Notes under the pieces: generated by a model | Databases searched by the model: none | What the model saw: only the letters and a program-made list of their open reading frames with translations | Told to the model about the DNA's origin: nothing | Program-made: the position numbers and the translations under genes | NCBI GenBank assembly: GCA_035687245.1 | Contig: DASRYH010000070.1 | Span: 1 to 49,084 of the forward strand | Length of the DNA: 49,084 nt | Reading direction: 5' to 3' | From: DASRYH01 sp035687245 | Lineage (GTDB): Bacteria > Actinomycetota > Coriobacteriia > Anaerosomatales > PHET01 | In this document: piece by piece, positions 24,602-33,223 of the stretch | How the letters are laid out: every line of letters starts with the position of its first letter | Position numbering within the stretch: the first letter of the stretch is position 1

Positions 24602-27081
24602 ATTGGGGCGGCAGCTGCGAGATCCGTTGTCGGTACCTCGACGGGTGCGCTGTCGACGATCCTCATGAAGGCGCGGACGACGCTCGGATCGAACTGGGTA
24701 CCTGAGTTCGCGCGGAGTTCATCGATTGCCTGCTGATGAGAAAGCCCCGTGCGGTACGGCCGGTCGGAGACCATCGCATTGTAGGAGTCGGCCACCGAGA
24801 TCACGCGTGCGCCAAGGGGGATTGCCTCGCTGCTCAGGCCGCTCGGGTAACCGCCGCCGTCGTAGCGTTCGTGGTGCGAGAGGATGTAGGGCACGATTTC
24901 GCGCAGGAACTCGAGCGGAGCCAGAATGCCCGCGCCGATCGCCGGGTGGTGGTTGATGGTCTCGCGCTCTTCCGGAGTGAGGGCCCCGGACTTGAGCAGG
25001 ATGTCGGCGTCGATACCGATCTTGCCGATGTCGTGCAGCGTCGCCGCGACGCGGATGCGCTGCACTTCACGCTCCTCGAGCTCCAACGCTTCGGCAGTAG
25101 CCACCGCCAGCCGCGTCACTTCGGTTGAGTGGCCGAAAGTGTAGGGATCCTTCGCGTCCACTGCCGCAGCAAGCGCGCCGATCGTGCCGAGGAACGTCTT
25201 GGAGAGCTCCTCGAAGAGCCGCGCGTTCTCGATAGCGATGCCCAACTGTCCTGCGAACGAGGACACGACGTGGAAGCTCTCTTGGCTGAACGGCTTGCTG
25301 CCCAATACGCGGCTGACGTTGAGGACGCCGATCACCTTGTTCTTAGAGACGACGGGCGTGCAGATCGACGAGGCCACGTCGTCGCGCACGAGCTCATGCT
25401 CGAACGAAGGGGTGCGGTCGCGCGGCAGCACAAGCGCCCGCCTGTGCTCGGCGACCCAGCCCGCCACGCCTTCGCCCAGACGCAGCCGGCTTGTCGAAGC
25501 GATGGCCGGGTCGACCCCGACCGAAGCCGCCACGGTGAGCGTCTCCGCATCCTCATCGAGGAGCATGATCGAACCGGCATCGGCTGAGGTCACAGTCACG
25601 ATCTGATGGATGGCGGTGGCAAGCACGCTCTTCAGCTCGGTGCTGTGGCCGAGAGCGGTAGCGAGTTGGTTGAGCGCGACAAGTTCGCGTACCCGCTGGT
25701 TGCGCTCGTCGAACAGGTGCGCATTGTTCATCGCGATCACGGCTTCGGAGACGAGCACGTCGAGGAAGCGCAGGTCCTGTTGCGAGAACATCAATCCGGA
25801 CTGCTTCGCACCCAACACGATCGCTCCAAGCCACGAGCCATCGCGGCGAAGCGGTGCAACCACTCGGACGCCGGCGCGGCCAAGTGCGGCCACGTCTTCA
25901 GCGCCCTCGTCTGGGTCGTCGGTGAAGAGCGCCGCCGCGAGATCCTCGTGCTCGAGCAACCACTCCGTGAGATCAGGCATCTCGAAGGACTCGAGACTTG
26001 CGCAGGTGACGATCTCGTCGTCGCAGCGGAAGACGACGGCGGCGAAAGTCAGGCGCATCTTGTCGGCGAGCTCGGTCGAGAGGAGCTGTGCCAGTTCGGT
26101 TTCGTTGAAGGTGGATGCCATCTGCCGGCCGAGGTCGTTGAGCAGCGCAGACGGGTCGTAGGTACGGCGGAAGAAGAAGCTGTCGGTCGCCTTCTCGACG
26201 AGTGTCCGCACCGGGTGGAATGCGACCACGGTGGCCAGCACGGTGGCCAGCACGAGCGCGTCTGGACTGATCCCGAGCGTGGTGGACACTTCGGTGCGGG
26301 CGATCTGGGCGACGCCCACGACGAAGACGGCGAATGCGAGCATCACGGCTGAGTACGCCACTGAGCGCAAGACAACGAACGAAACGTCCATCAGCTCGTG
26401 CCGAATGATCGCGTATGAGGTCGGGACGAGCAGCGTGAGCGTGCAGAACGGCAGCAGGGACAGGAACTCGTTGGTGCCGCTCACCATCGGTAGCAGAACG
26501 GCCAGAACCAGCGTGGACGACATGAAGAGGCCCAGGCCGAGGTAGAGGTACTTGTACTGCGCCCGCATACGCGAATCGGCGGCGCGAAATCGCCGTGCCA
26601 GCATCGCTGCGACACCGGTGAGCAGCAGAACCCCGTACGCCCCAACCCATGGGAAGAGGGGTCCTTGGACGACGTTGGAGCCCCATGACTCGATCGTCAC
26701 GCTCTTGATGACGAGCGGGGTGCTTGCCGACAGGACGCCGACGGTGACGAGCGGCGTCAGCCCAGCCCACCACTCCCAAGCGAGGTGTACCACCCTGCGC
26801 GGGAAGCACACGACGAATGCGACGAGGAGCAGCCCCATCATCGTAGCGGCACCGGTGGCGAGTCTGTTGAGCAACAGCGCGTGCGCGTAGAAGCGTGGCT
26901 GGTCGCACATGAAGTTCAAGGCGAGCCACACCGATATCGCTACCGTCGCGACGGCGAACAGCTGGTTCGTGATGCTCCGGCTGTTGCGCTGCAGCGCCAT
27001 GCCTCCCAGCACAAGATCCAGGAGGATTGCGGCGGCGACTATTGCGAACTCGGACAGGTCCATTGCAGTGCCCACGGTCAT
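24568..27081 (-). CDS. Membrane sensor with GAF domains and HD-GYP phosphodiesterase domain
   Basis: The 837-residue protein has an N-terminal block of about seven or eight helices (residues 8-290) like the 7TM region of some histidine kinases. Two GAF-like domains follow at about 310-460 and 470-620. The HD-GYP domain occupies about 640-800, with LHDIGKIGI, HHPAIGAGI and SHHERYDGGGYPSGL, the metal and GYP motifs intact. It is expected to hydrolyse cyclic di-GMP. The last 30 residues are an Ala/Pro/Thr-rich tail. The start could be 27081 or 27063; neither has a strong ribosome site. The window also has prepilins, which cyclic di-GMP often controls, but no direct link is shown. Confidence 0.9.
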   Translation of the reverse strand: MTVGTAMDLSEFAIVAAAILLDLVLGGMALQRNSRSITNQLFAVATVAISVWLALNFMCDQPRFYAHALLLNRLATGAATMMGLLLVAFVVCFPRRVVHLAWEWWAGLTPLVTVGVLSASTPLVIKSVTIESWGSNVVQGPLFPWVGAYGVLLLTGVAAMLARRFRAADSRMRAQYKYLYLGLGLFMSSTLVLAVLLPMVSGTNEFLSLLPFCTLTLLVPTSYAIIRHELMDVSFVVLRSVAYSAVMLAFAVFVVGVAQIARTEVSTTLGISPDALVLATVLATVVAFHPVRTLVEKATDSFFFRRTYDPSALLNDLGRQMASTFNETELAQLLSTELADKMRLTFAAVVFRCDDEIVTCASLESFEMPDLTEWLLEHEDLAAALFTDDPDEGAEDVAALGRAGVRVVAPLRRDGSWLGAIVLGAKQSGLMFSQQDLRFLDVLVSEAVIAMNNAHLFDERNQRVRELVALNQLATALGHSTELKSVLATAIHQIVTVTSADAGSIMLLDEDAETLTVAASVGVDPAIASTSRLRLGEGVAGWVAEHRRALVLPRDRTPSFEHELVRDDVASSICTPVVSKNKVIGVLNVSRVLGSKPFSQESFHVVSSFAGQLGIAIENARLFEELSKTFLGTIGALAAAVDAKDPYTFGHSTEVTRLAVATAEALELEEREVQRIRVAATLHDIGKIGIDADILLKSGALTPEERETINHHPAIGAGILAPLEFLREIVPYILSHHERYDGGGYPSGLSSEAIPLGARVISVADSYNAMVSDRPYRTGLSHQQAIDELRANSGTQFDPSVVRAFMRIVDSAPVEVPTTDLAAAAPIQPATTTVFLR

Positions 27082-27150
27082 CCAGTCGAAGAGGAAATGT
27101 CCACTACTAGGTATCGACCGAAAGACGCTGCAGTATTAGTAGAGGCTCAG

Positions 27151-28659
27151 CTAGAGCGCCTTGGGTTTGAACCAGGACTTGGCTGCGTGGAACGGACCGG
27201 TGTCCTGGTCGTGGAGCATGATGCGCGGCGTTAGGGCATCCGGACGGATCGAGTAGGCGTCCGCATAGTCGAAGTTGATCTCCACGAGGCGCGCGTGCAC
27301 GACATCGCGGTAGTACTCGCGCATCGTCTCCAGCTCGGGCTCGCTCAGTTCGAGCCCGTGGGGCATCTCCAAGTCGACAATGAGGGTCGCGTACTCTCCC
27401 GTTTCGTCGGTGCGCAGCCGAAATCGCCGTACGCGCGGGTCCGCGGCGAAGACGTCCTGCAGCGTCTGCGGCGAGATCTTGGCGCCGTAGATCGACACTG
27501 CGTAGTCGGCCCGTCCCACGATGATGAGGAACGGCCACTGGAAGTTGGCCTTCGTCCAGCCGTCCGCCGACAGCTCTGTGCGGATATCGACGCCATGCCC
27601 CTCGACGAGTGCAAGCATCTCGCGATAGCCCATTAACGTTCCCGAGTCTTTCGGCGCGTACCGGATCACCGGGACCACGTTGCCTCCGGTGCCAATGAGC
27701 CGTCCGTCCACGGTCTCGACGTAGGTGCCAAGCGGGTTGCTCTGCATGAGCGTCAGCGGCTCATCCTCGCCGAAGATGTCGCGGCACAGCGCCTTGTTGT
27801 CTGCGGCCAGGCGAAGCAGCGTGCATGACAGCGGCGTATCCGCTCCGGGGTTTCCCATCTCGGACGTGCCGTACTGGTCCATGATCGCGTGATGGTCGAT
27901 GGGGTCGGTGATCGCCGAAAGGAGCTCGTAACGCAGGGCCAAGTCGAGCTTCTCACCACTTACGATCAGCTTGACGCCCAGGCTCTTCCAGTCGATACCG
28001 CGGGCCTTACCAGCGTGCAGCGTCTCCTTGATGAGCGTTGGGTAGCTGACCAGCACGAGCGTGTCGAAGTACGGCCCGAGCGCCTCAACGAGGTCGAGGA
28101 TGCGGTCGACATCGGCTCCGGGGGCAGTGAAGGAGACGTTTCGCCAGCGCTCCGAGAACTTCTGGAAGATGGCGCTCGCGTAGGTGCCGGCGATCCATGC
28201 TCCCAGACTCATGGCGTTGACGATAAGCACCTTGTTGTCAGGCTCGCACAGGCCCCACTGGTAGTTGAGGACGCCCGCGAGCGACGGGGGATAGGCGTTG
28301 ATGTTCTCGCGGCTACCCGCGCCGATCATGCTGTCACCGGTTGTGCCGCCGCTCATGTAGAAGAGGTGGGCATCTGTCACTTTGCCGGCGATGAGCTGGT
28401 CGAACGATCTCCCAGCGATGTAGCTGGGACGGTCGGAGATCGGGACGGTAGAGAAGTCGGCAATGGTGCGCACGCGAGAGGCGTCGAACTCATGCTCGGC
28501 GAGGAACTGGCGGTACGCCGGGACGTTTGCGGCGGCATTCTTAAACGACGCCAGTGCCTTCTCCTGCCCCTTCTTCACCCAGTAGTCCGGCCCCATGCCG
28601 GTCATGAACTTCGCCGCGAGCGCCGGGTTGCCCAAGATCACCGAGGTTAGTAGCGACAC
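27151..28659 (-). CDS. Adenylate-forming enzyme, phenylacetate-CoA ligase/F390 synthetase-like
   Basis: The 502-residue protein belongs to the PaaK-like branch of adenylate-forming enzymes. Recognisable parts are an N-terminal YWVKKGQEKALASFKNA-type segment, the phosphate-binding YMSGGTTGDS near residue 105, DQYGTSEMGNPGAD near residue 245, and a C-terminal subdomain with FLIIVGRADYAVSIYGAKI. The acid it activates is unknown. The GTG at 28659 has aaggag at good distance; the longer frame lacks such support. It is the last of three same-strand genes (methyltransferase, membrane protein, this gene) that look like one operon behind a CRP-type site. Confidence 0.8.
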   Translation of the reverse strand: MSLLTSVILGNPALAAKFMTGMGPDYWVKKGQEKALASFKNAAANVPAYRQFLAEHEFDASRVRTIADFSTVPISDRPSYIAGRSFDQLIAGKVTDAHLFYMSGGTTGDSMIGAGSRENINAYPPSLAGVLNYQWGLCEPDNKVLIVNAMSLGAWIAGTYASAIFQKFSERWRNVSFTAPGADVDRILDLVEALGPYFDTLVLVSYPTLIKETLHAGKARGIDWKSLGVKLIVSGEKLDLALRYELLSAITDPIDHHAIMDQYGTSEMGNPGADTPLSCTLLRLAADNKALCRDIFGEDEPLTLMQSNPLGTYVETVDGRLIGTGGNVVPVIRYAPKDSGTLMGYREMLALVEGHGVDIRTELSADGWTKANFQWPFLIIVGRADYAVSIYGAKISPQTLQDVFAADPRVRRFRLRTDETGEYATLIVDLEMPHGLELSEPELETMREYYRDVVHARLVEINFDYADAYSIRPDALTPRIMLHDQDTGPFHAAKSWFKPKAL

Positions 28660-28703
28660 GTGAGTGCTCCTTGCCGAATGAAGTGCGGACAGGACGCTAG
28701 CTG

Positions 28704-29216
28704 TCAGGTCAGGCGGTAGAACAATAGGCCGAGGGCTGCGAACAGGCCGTTGTAGATCGCGACCCAGCACACAGCGAAGAGGCCGCTGGTCGCGAGGCGG
28801 AGCAGGGTAGCGAGGGACTTCGGCACCCCGCGCAGCTTCATAGCGAGCGTGGTGATGAACGGCCCCGCCGTTACCGACAAGACGACGAATGCCACCCCTT
28901 CCGATAGAGAAGCCAAGCGGCCGAACCGGTGCTGGGCAGCATCGCGATGGCGGGCAATCCAGCGACGTACGCGCGTGAGCAGCGGGTGCCTGCCCTCGTC
29001 ATCGGTCTGAAGGTCGAATGCCACAGAGATGAGGGATGAGATCGCGAAACAGACGGTCGTGAGAATCGCGAAGGCGACGGCGGGATGCGTCCACGCCACG
29101 AGGGCAGCTATCAGCGCTTCAGCGAAGACCGCTCCCGCGATACCCAGCAGCGCGGCGGCGCCCGAGGCAACCGCCACCCCTCGATGTGCCGCGCTGCGAC
29201 TCGGGCCGGCGTCCAT
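28704..29216 (-). CDS. Four-helix membrane protein of unknown function
   Basis: The 170-residue protein has about four hydrophobic segments (residues 13-40, 45-65, 107-127 and 145-168) separated by a basic, Arg/His-rich cytoplasmic stretch (TRVRRWIARHRDAAQHR). I do not recognise a family. The gene begins four bases after the methyltransferase stop and ends 44 bases before the adenylate-forming enzyme start. It may anchor the pathway at the membrane or move its product. The function is not assigned. Confidence 0.75.
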   Translation of the reverse strand: MDAGPSRSAAHRGVAVASGAAALLGIAGAVFAEALIAALVAWTHPAVAFAILTTVCFAISSLISVAFDLQTDDEGRHPLLTRVRRWIARHRDAAQHRFGRLASLSEGVAFVVLSVTAGPFITTLAMKLRGVPKSLATLLRLATSGLFAVCWVAIYNGLFAALGLLFYRLT

Positions 29217-29220
29217 TCGG

Positions 29221-30006
29221 CTAGCTCACGCTTGCGGCGCAGGTCTTTGTCGCTGTGGCGAGAAAGTTCTGATCAGCCATCGACAGCCCGATATCGAAGT
29301 GGTTGATGCCCGTCTTCCCGTGGCTCTCGAAGAAGCTACGCAGCTCCGGATGGTCGGGCGAGTAGTACTGCCCCCGGTCTTCGCGCCGGTTGATCACAAA
29401 GAGGTTGAGCACGAGCGAGCCCATGCCCGAGGTTGTGATCATCTTGACGGTGTCGAGGACCGCCTTTGCCTTTCGGCGAGTCCCCCAGATGTTGCCGATG
29501 CGACGGGTGTGGTCGGCCAGCAGCGGGCCGAACTTGAACTCCGACAGAGAGCTTGTGAGCACCATCCGGCCCTCGGGGCGCAGGACGCGCAGGAGCTCGG
29601 AGATCGTCGCGTCCCAGTCTTCTAGCGCGTAGAGCACATTGATGCTTGCGATGCGGTCGAAGGTCTCGTCGTCGAACGGCAGCCGCCCGTTCAGGTTGGC
29701 TTGGTGAAAGCTGACGTGGCTCAGACCGAGGCACTTCTCGCTCGCGATCGCGAGCATGTCTGGCGAAGCATCCACCGCATCGATAGTGATGTCCGGGTGG
29801 TTCTTTTCGGCGATGAAGTGCTCGAAGTTGCCGGTACCGCACCCCGCGTCCAGCACGCGCATGCCATCACGCAGATCGAGTGCCTCGTAGGTGTCCCACA
29901 GCAACTTTCGGTAGGGCATGAGGTGGTAAACGCAGTCGTAGTACCTGCTGTAGAGGTCCCAGAACTCGTCGCGCTGTTGCTCGAGTACCACGTCGTGGGT
30001 TGCCAT
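29221..30006 (-). CDS. Class I SAM-dependent methyltransferase
   Basis: The 261-residue protein has an N-terminal helical segment with FWDLYSRYYDCVYHLMPYR and then the SAM-binding motif I VLDAGCGTGNFEHF, motif II region VDASPDMLAIA, FDRIASINVLYALEDW and LLRVLRPEGRMVLTS. The layout resembles small-molecule methyltransferases such as those acting on quinones or lipids, but the substrate cannot be read. The ATG at 30006 is preceded by ggaagg. A perfect TGTGA-N6-TCACA site lies 48 bases upstream, so its expression is probably under a CRP/FNR-family regulator. Confidence 0.85.
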   Translation of the reverse strand: MATHDVVLEQQRDEFWDLYSRYYDCVYHLMPYRKLLWDTYEALDLRDGMRVLDAGCGTGNFEHFIAEKNHPDITIDAVDASPDMLAIASEKCLGLSHVSFHQANLNGRLPFDDETFDRIASINVLYALEDWDATISELLRVLRPEGRMVLTSSLSEFKFGPLLADHTRRIGNIWGTRRKAKAVLDTVKMITTSGMGSLVLNLFVINRREDRGQYYSPDHPELRSFFESHGKTGINHFDIGLSMADQNFLATATKTCAASVS

Positions 30007-30053
30007 GTGAGGCGCGCCTTCCCAGCGAGGGGGGATCGCGTTCGCCACGAAAG

Positions 30054-30069
30054 TGTGACGCACATCACA
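30054..30069. promoter_or_regulatory. CRP-type operator upstream of the methyltransferase operon
   Basis: The sequence TGTGA-cgcaca-TCACA matches the canonical CRP-family palindrome exactly. It lies 48 bases upstream of the methyltransferase ATG, between it and the end of the LysR gene. The same half-sites occur at 15829-15844. Confidence 0.7.
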
Positions 30070-30101
30070 AAGCCTACGCACTGTTCAGATGAATGTGCAA
30101 C

Positions 30102-31055
30102 CTAGTCCGGCTGAGTGGAGGGGCGCTGCTCGAGCGAGGGTAGCCGTTCGGCGAGTGCGGATGCGGAGACGCGCAGCGCGCTGAGCGCAGCGGCGATGCC
30201 GGGAGTCGAGCCGCTGCCGCGACGGATGGCTGCCCAGATAGAGCGGTTGAGGTTGAGGTCCGCGATCTCGCGGACTGCGACGCCTGGGTGCTGCTCGGTG
30301 AAGGCGAGCTGCGGCCCGAGGGCTACGCCGAGTCCCGCACCGACAGCCGCCAGAATGACGCCGAAGTCCATCGTGTGGATGCCGGTCTGCGGCTCGAAGC
30401 CCGCCCTGTTGGCGGCGGCCTTCACGAGATCCAGCATCGACGTGGAGTCGCGGCCAACGATCCACTGCTCGTCGACAAGGTCGGCGATGGCCACCGGCCC
30501 GCCGCGCAGAGCGGCCGGATGCGTCTCGGGCAAAGCGAGCGAGACGCGCTCGATCAGCAGCTCTTCGCGCTCGATGCCTGGGTCTTCAAGCGAGGGGAGG
30601 ACGTCCCACTCGTAGGTGAGCACGACGTCTAGGTCGCGGTTCTTCAGTGCTGGGAGCGACTCCTCGGGCTCGAGGTCGATCGTGGAGATGCTCAGGTTGG
30701 GATGCTCGTGCCCAAGCTGGACGAGGGCGGGGATGAGGATTGCGCGCGCCGCCGTGGGAAACGCCGAAAGGCGCAGCTGGCCCACGACGCCGCTGCTTGC
30801 CGTGGCGAGGTCGGCTTCGGCGTGCTCGATCTCGGCGAGGATGCGCTCGGTGTTGCGGACGAGCTTGCGGCCGGCGGCGGTGAGCCTGACGCCGCGGCCT
30901 TCGCGCTCGAGCAGCGGCAGCCCCGCCTCACGCTCAAGCACCGCCATCTGCTGCGAAACCGCGGACGGCGACATGAACAGCGATTCGGCCGCAGCGGCGA
31001 TCGTGCCGCGTGAGGCGACCTCTCTAAGCATTCGCAAGCGATTGACATTCAACAT
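30102..31055 (-). CDS. LysR-family transcriptional regulator
   Basis: The 317-residue protein has the LysR N-terminal helix-turn-helix (RLRMLREVASRGTIAAAAES, LFMSPSAVSQQMAVLE) and a periplasmic-binding-type effector domain from about residue 92 (GQLRLSAFPTAARAILIP). The signal it senses is unknown. The ATG at 31055 has no clear ribosome site in its short leader. A dyad at 31065-31081 suits autoregulation. It lies upstream of the methyltransferase operon on the same strand, and a small membrane peptide gene is divergent from it. Confidence 0.9.
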   Translation of the reverse strand: MLNVNRLRMLREVASRGTIAAAAESLFMSPSAVSQQMAVLEREAGLPLLEREGRGVRLTAAGRKLVRNTERILAEIEHAEADLATASSGVVGQLRLSAFPTAARAILIPALVQLGHEHPNLSISTIDLEPEESLPALKNRDLDVVLTYEWDVLPSLEDPGIEREELLIERVSLALPETHPAALRGGPVAIADLVDEQWIVGRDSTSMLDLVKAAANRAGFEPQTGIHTMDFGVILAAVGAGLGVALGPQLAFTEQHPGVAVREIADLNLNRSIWAAIRRGSGSTPGIAAALSALRVSASALAERLPSLEQRPSTQPD

Positions 31056-31064
31056 GAAGTAAAA

Positions 31065-31081
31065 CTTACGCTATGCATAAG
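31065..31081. promoter_or_regulatory. LysR-type dyad in the divergent region
   Basis: CTTA and TAAG face each other across nine bases, giving a T-N11-A pattern, 10 to 26 bases upstream of the LysR gene. It also lies upstream of the divergent peptide gene at 31177. Binding by the adjacent LysR protein is a standard expectation, not shown. Confidence 0.4.
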
Positions 31082-31176
31082 CACTCGGCAATGTATCTTT
31101 CGCTTCAGTGGGCCGAATATTGCAGTAGAAAGACGCAATGAAGTGTTTGCCACGAGACTGTAAAGGAGGCCGAGCC

Positions 31177-31275
31177 ATGTTTGATAGCTTCTCTGAGGGC
31201 TCCGTCTACCCGGGTCGTACGCTGGTCGTTTTGGTTGCGACTGTCGTCCTCGCGGTACTCGTGCGCGTTCTCTAG
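31177..31275 (+). CDS. 32-residue single-helix membrane peptide
   Basis: This short gene encodes a peptide beginning MFDSFSEGSVYPGRT and ending with one hydrophobic helix (LVVLVATVVLAVLVRVL). The ribosome site aaaggagg is near perfect, seven bases before the ATG. It is divergent from the LysR gene, so it may be its target. Two hairpins follow (31288-31314 and 31329-31360) that may end the transcript. It is too short for family assignment. Small membrane peptides of this kind often modulate larger membrane complexes, but no partner can be named. Confidence 0.6.
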   Translation: MFDSFSEGSVYPGRTLVVLVATVVLAVLVRVL

Positions 31276-31328
31276 TCCCCCTTGCGTCCGCCGCGGGCCA
31301 TCCCCCTGCGGCGGCGTCCCAAATGCAG

Positions 31329-31360
31329 AAGCGCTCTGCACCTCACGGTGCGGGGCGCTT
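31329..31360 (+). terminator. Hairpin downstream of the membrane peptide gene
   Basis: Outer arms aagcgc and gcgctt enclose an inner stem gcacc/ggtgc. Another GC-rich hairpin precedes it at 31288-31314. The following bases (atgcgtttct) are moderately T-rich. The rest of 31361-31561 holds the hisG leader, in which I see no further gene. Confidence 0.5.
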
Positions 31361-31561
31361 ATGCGTTTCTAGGGGAGTGGTATGCAACTGTGCCGCGATC
31401 CTCCTCCACGTCGACGGTTGCACCACCGCCTCTCACCCACGAGCGCTGTTTGTCTCCGGCTTGCCTTTAGCTGCTTTAGCACAGTAGAGTGAAGGAGAGG
31501 AACCGACTCGGCTGCAGTCGCGCCCCGCGACGTGGCCGATGATCAGAGACGAGGCGCTGCC

Positions 31562-32434
31562 ATGTTGTCGCTCGCACTCCCAAAGGGTTCGCTCGAGGAG
31601 CAGACGCTGCTCCTATTCGAGCAGGCCGACCTGCCCGTGAAGCGCTCCAGCCGCGAGTACAACCCCACCTGCGCAGACCCGCGCATCGAGCGCGTGAAGA
31701 TCCTTCGGCCTCAGGAGATCCCCGTCTACGTGCAGGCCGGCTACTTCGACCTGGGTATCTCAGGCCACGACTGGGTGCGCGAGAGCGGCGCCGATGTGGT
31801 GGAGGTCGCCGAGCTTCCCTATGCCAAGACCGGTACGGGCGTCGTGAATATGGTGCTGGCAGTCCCGCAGGACTCGCCGGTGCGCTCCGCACGGGACATC
31901 GCGCCGGGCAGCCGCATCACCACCGAGTTCCCGAAGAGCACCCAGGAGTTCTTCGATGAGCTGGGCATCGAAGTTGAGGTGCACTTCAGCTATGGCGCCA
32001 CCGAGGCCAAGGTGCCCGAGATGATGGACGCGCTCGTGGACCTCACAGAGACCGGCTCCACGCTTCGGCGAAACGGGCTGAAGATCGTGGACACGATAAT
32101 GACCTCGACCACGCGCCTGGTTGCGAGCAAGGAAGCGTGGGCCGACCCCGAGAAGCGCCGTGAGATCGAGGAGATTCGCACGCTGCTGCTGGGCGTCATC
32201 GAGGCGCGTGGGCGCGTGCTGCTTTCGATGAACGTCGCTGGCGAGAAGCTTGAGCAGCTCATCGCGGTGCTGCCGGCTATGAAGCGCCCCACGGTGAGCA
32301 AGCTCTACGGTACCGAGGACTACGAGATCACTACCGTCGCCGACAAGTGCGACGTAAACGTGCTAATTCCCAAGCTCAAGGGCGCGGGCGCCGAAGACAT
32401 CCTTGAGCTGCCGATCTCCAAGATCGTCCGGTAG
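31562..32434 (+). CDS. hisG: ATP phosphoribosyltransferase, long form
   Basis: The 290-residue enzyme catalyses the first step of histidine synthesis. The N-terminal part has LALPKGSLEEQTLLLFEQA and the substrate-binding region DLGISGHDWVRESGADVVE. The P-loop-like segment for phosphoribosyl pyrophosphate lies in LVDLTETGSTLRRNGL. The C-terminal regulatory domain of the HisG-L form is present (from about residue 205, VLLSMNVAGEKLEQLIAVLP), so it should not need HisZ and is probably inhibited by histidine. The ATG at 31562 is chosen over 31532 because the protein then begins MLSLALPKGS as in the family. No other his gene is adjacent. Confidence 0.94.
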   Translation: MLSLALPKGSLEEQTLLLFEQADLPVKRSSREYNPTCADPRIERVKILRPQEIPVYVQAGYFDLGISGHDWVRESGADVVEVAELPYAKTGTGVVNMVLAVPQDSPVRSARDIAPGSRITTEFPKSTQEFFDELGIEVEVHFSYGATEAKVPEMMDALVDLTETGSTLRRNGLKIVDTIMTSTTRLVASKEAWADPEKRREIEEIRTLLLGVIEARGRVLLSMNVAGEKLEQLIAVLPAMKRPTVSKLYGTEDYEITTVADKCDVNVLIPKLKGAGAEDILELPISKIVR

Positions 32435-32448
32435 CTCGGCGCTGCAGG

Positions 32449-32480
32449 ACGCACGGCGGTGACGGGGTGTCGTGCGTTTG
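32449..32480 (+). terminator. Probable terminator after hisG
   Basis: The arms acgcacg and cgtgcgt pair around a 15-base GT-rich loop and are followed by tttg. It ends about 45 bases after the hisG stop. Confidence 0.5.
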
Positions 32481-32575
32481 CGCGCGCATCTGTAGAAGTC
32501 GTGGACACGCCGCGGCCGCGGTTCCCATGCACATCGTCGGGTGTCACACTGTGCTGACGTCAAAGGAGACAGTGC

Positions 32576-33223
32576 ATGCAGCCGGAAAGCGACCGGGACC
32601 CGAGGCTCGTGGTCCCGGACTTCACGCAGTCGTCGTGGAACGATGTGGGCTTCGGAGTGGGCGAGTATCCGTCCACTCTTTCGCGTTTCAACTGGGGCGC
32701 GTATCTGCTCACGCCGATCTGGTCGGCCGTCTACGGCGCCTGGCCGCTGATCTCCCTGTGGATGCTCGGCCTGATGTCGTCACTCATGCTCAGCCTGGTC
32801 GTCCCGGCTGATGCGAGCCGGGCAACACTCGCCACCGTCTCGGTGGTGACGACCATCATCTCGGCGGCCATCAAGATCTGGATCGGGATGAACGCGGCGC
32901 CGGTACTGTGGAGGCGCGAGCAGATGCGACTCGCAGCGCTACCCGACTCTCGCCCGCGCTTCACGGTAGGGCAGTTTCTCGCCAAGCAGCGCACGTGGAG
33001 CATCGTAGCCATCGGTTACCTGCTGATGAGCATGTTCGGCCTCCTCTCACTCGCCATGGGTACCGACCCGCAGCTGACGCCCCTTCTCAAGCAGATGAAC
33101 CTTACGACCCAGATGGTGTGGGTGACTTTCAGCTGGACAGCCGCCGAGACGCTGCTTGTGGTCTGGCTGGCGAACGCACTGAAGCGCGAAGCCTCGACAG
33201 GCGGCGCGTCAAAGGGGGAGTAG
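32576..33223 (+). CDS. Membrane protein with FNWGA motif
   Basis: The 215-residue protein has a soluble N-terminal segment and four hydrophobic segments at about 50-75, 80-105, 140-162 and 180-200. The stretch SRFNWGAYLLTPIWSAVYG resembles the F-N-W-G-A/W-x-x-x-G pattern of DUF2628-like membrane proteins. The function of that group is not known to me. The ribosome site aaggag precedes the ATG at 32576. The stop codon directly abuts the ATG of the aldo/keto reductase, so the two are translated from one message. Confidence 0.75.
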   Translation: MQPESDRDPRLVVPDFTQSSWNDVGFGVGEYPSTLSRFNWGAYLLTPIWSAVYGAWPLISLWMLGLMSSLMLSLVVPADASRATLATVSVVTTIISAAIKIWIGMNAAPVLWRREQMRLAALPDSRPRFTVGQFLAKQRTWSIVAIGYLLMSMFGLLSLAMGTDPQLTPLLKQMNLTTQMVWVTFSWTAAETLLVVWLANALKREASTGGASKGE

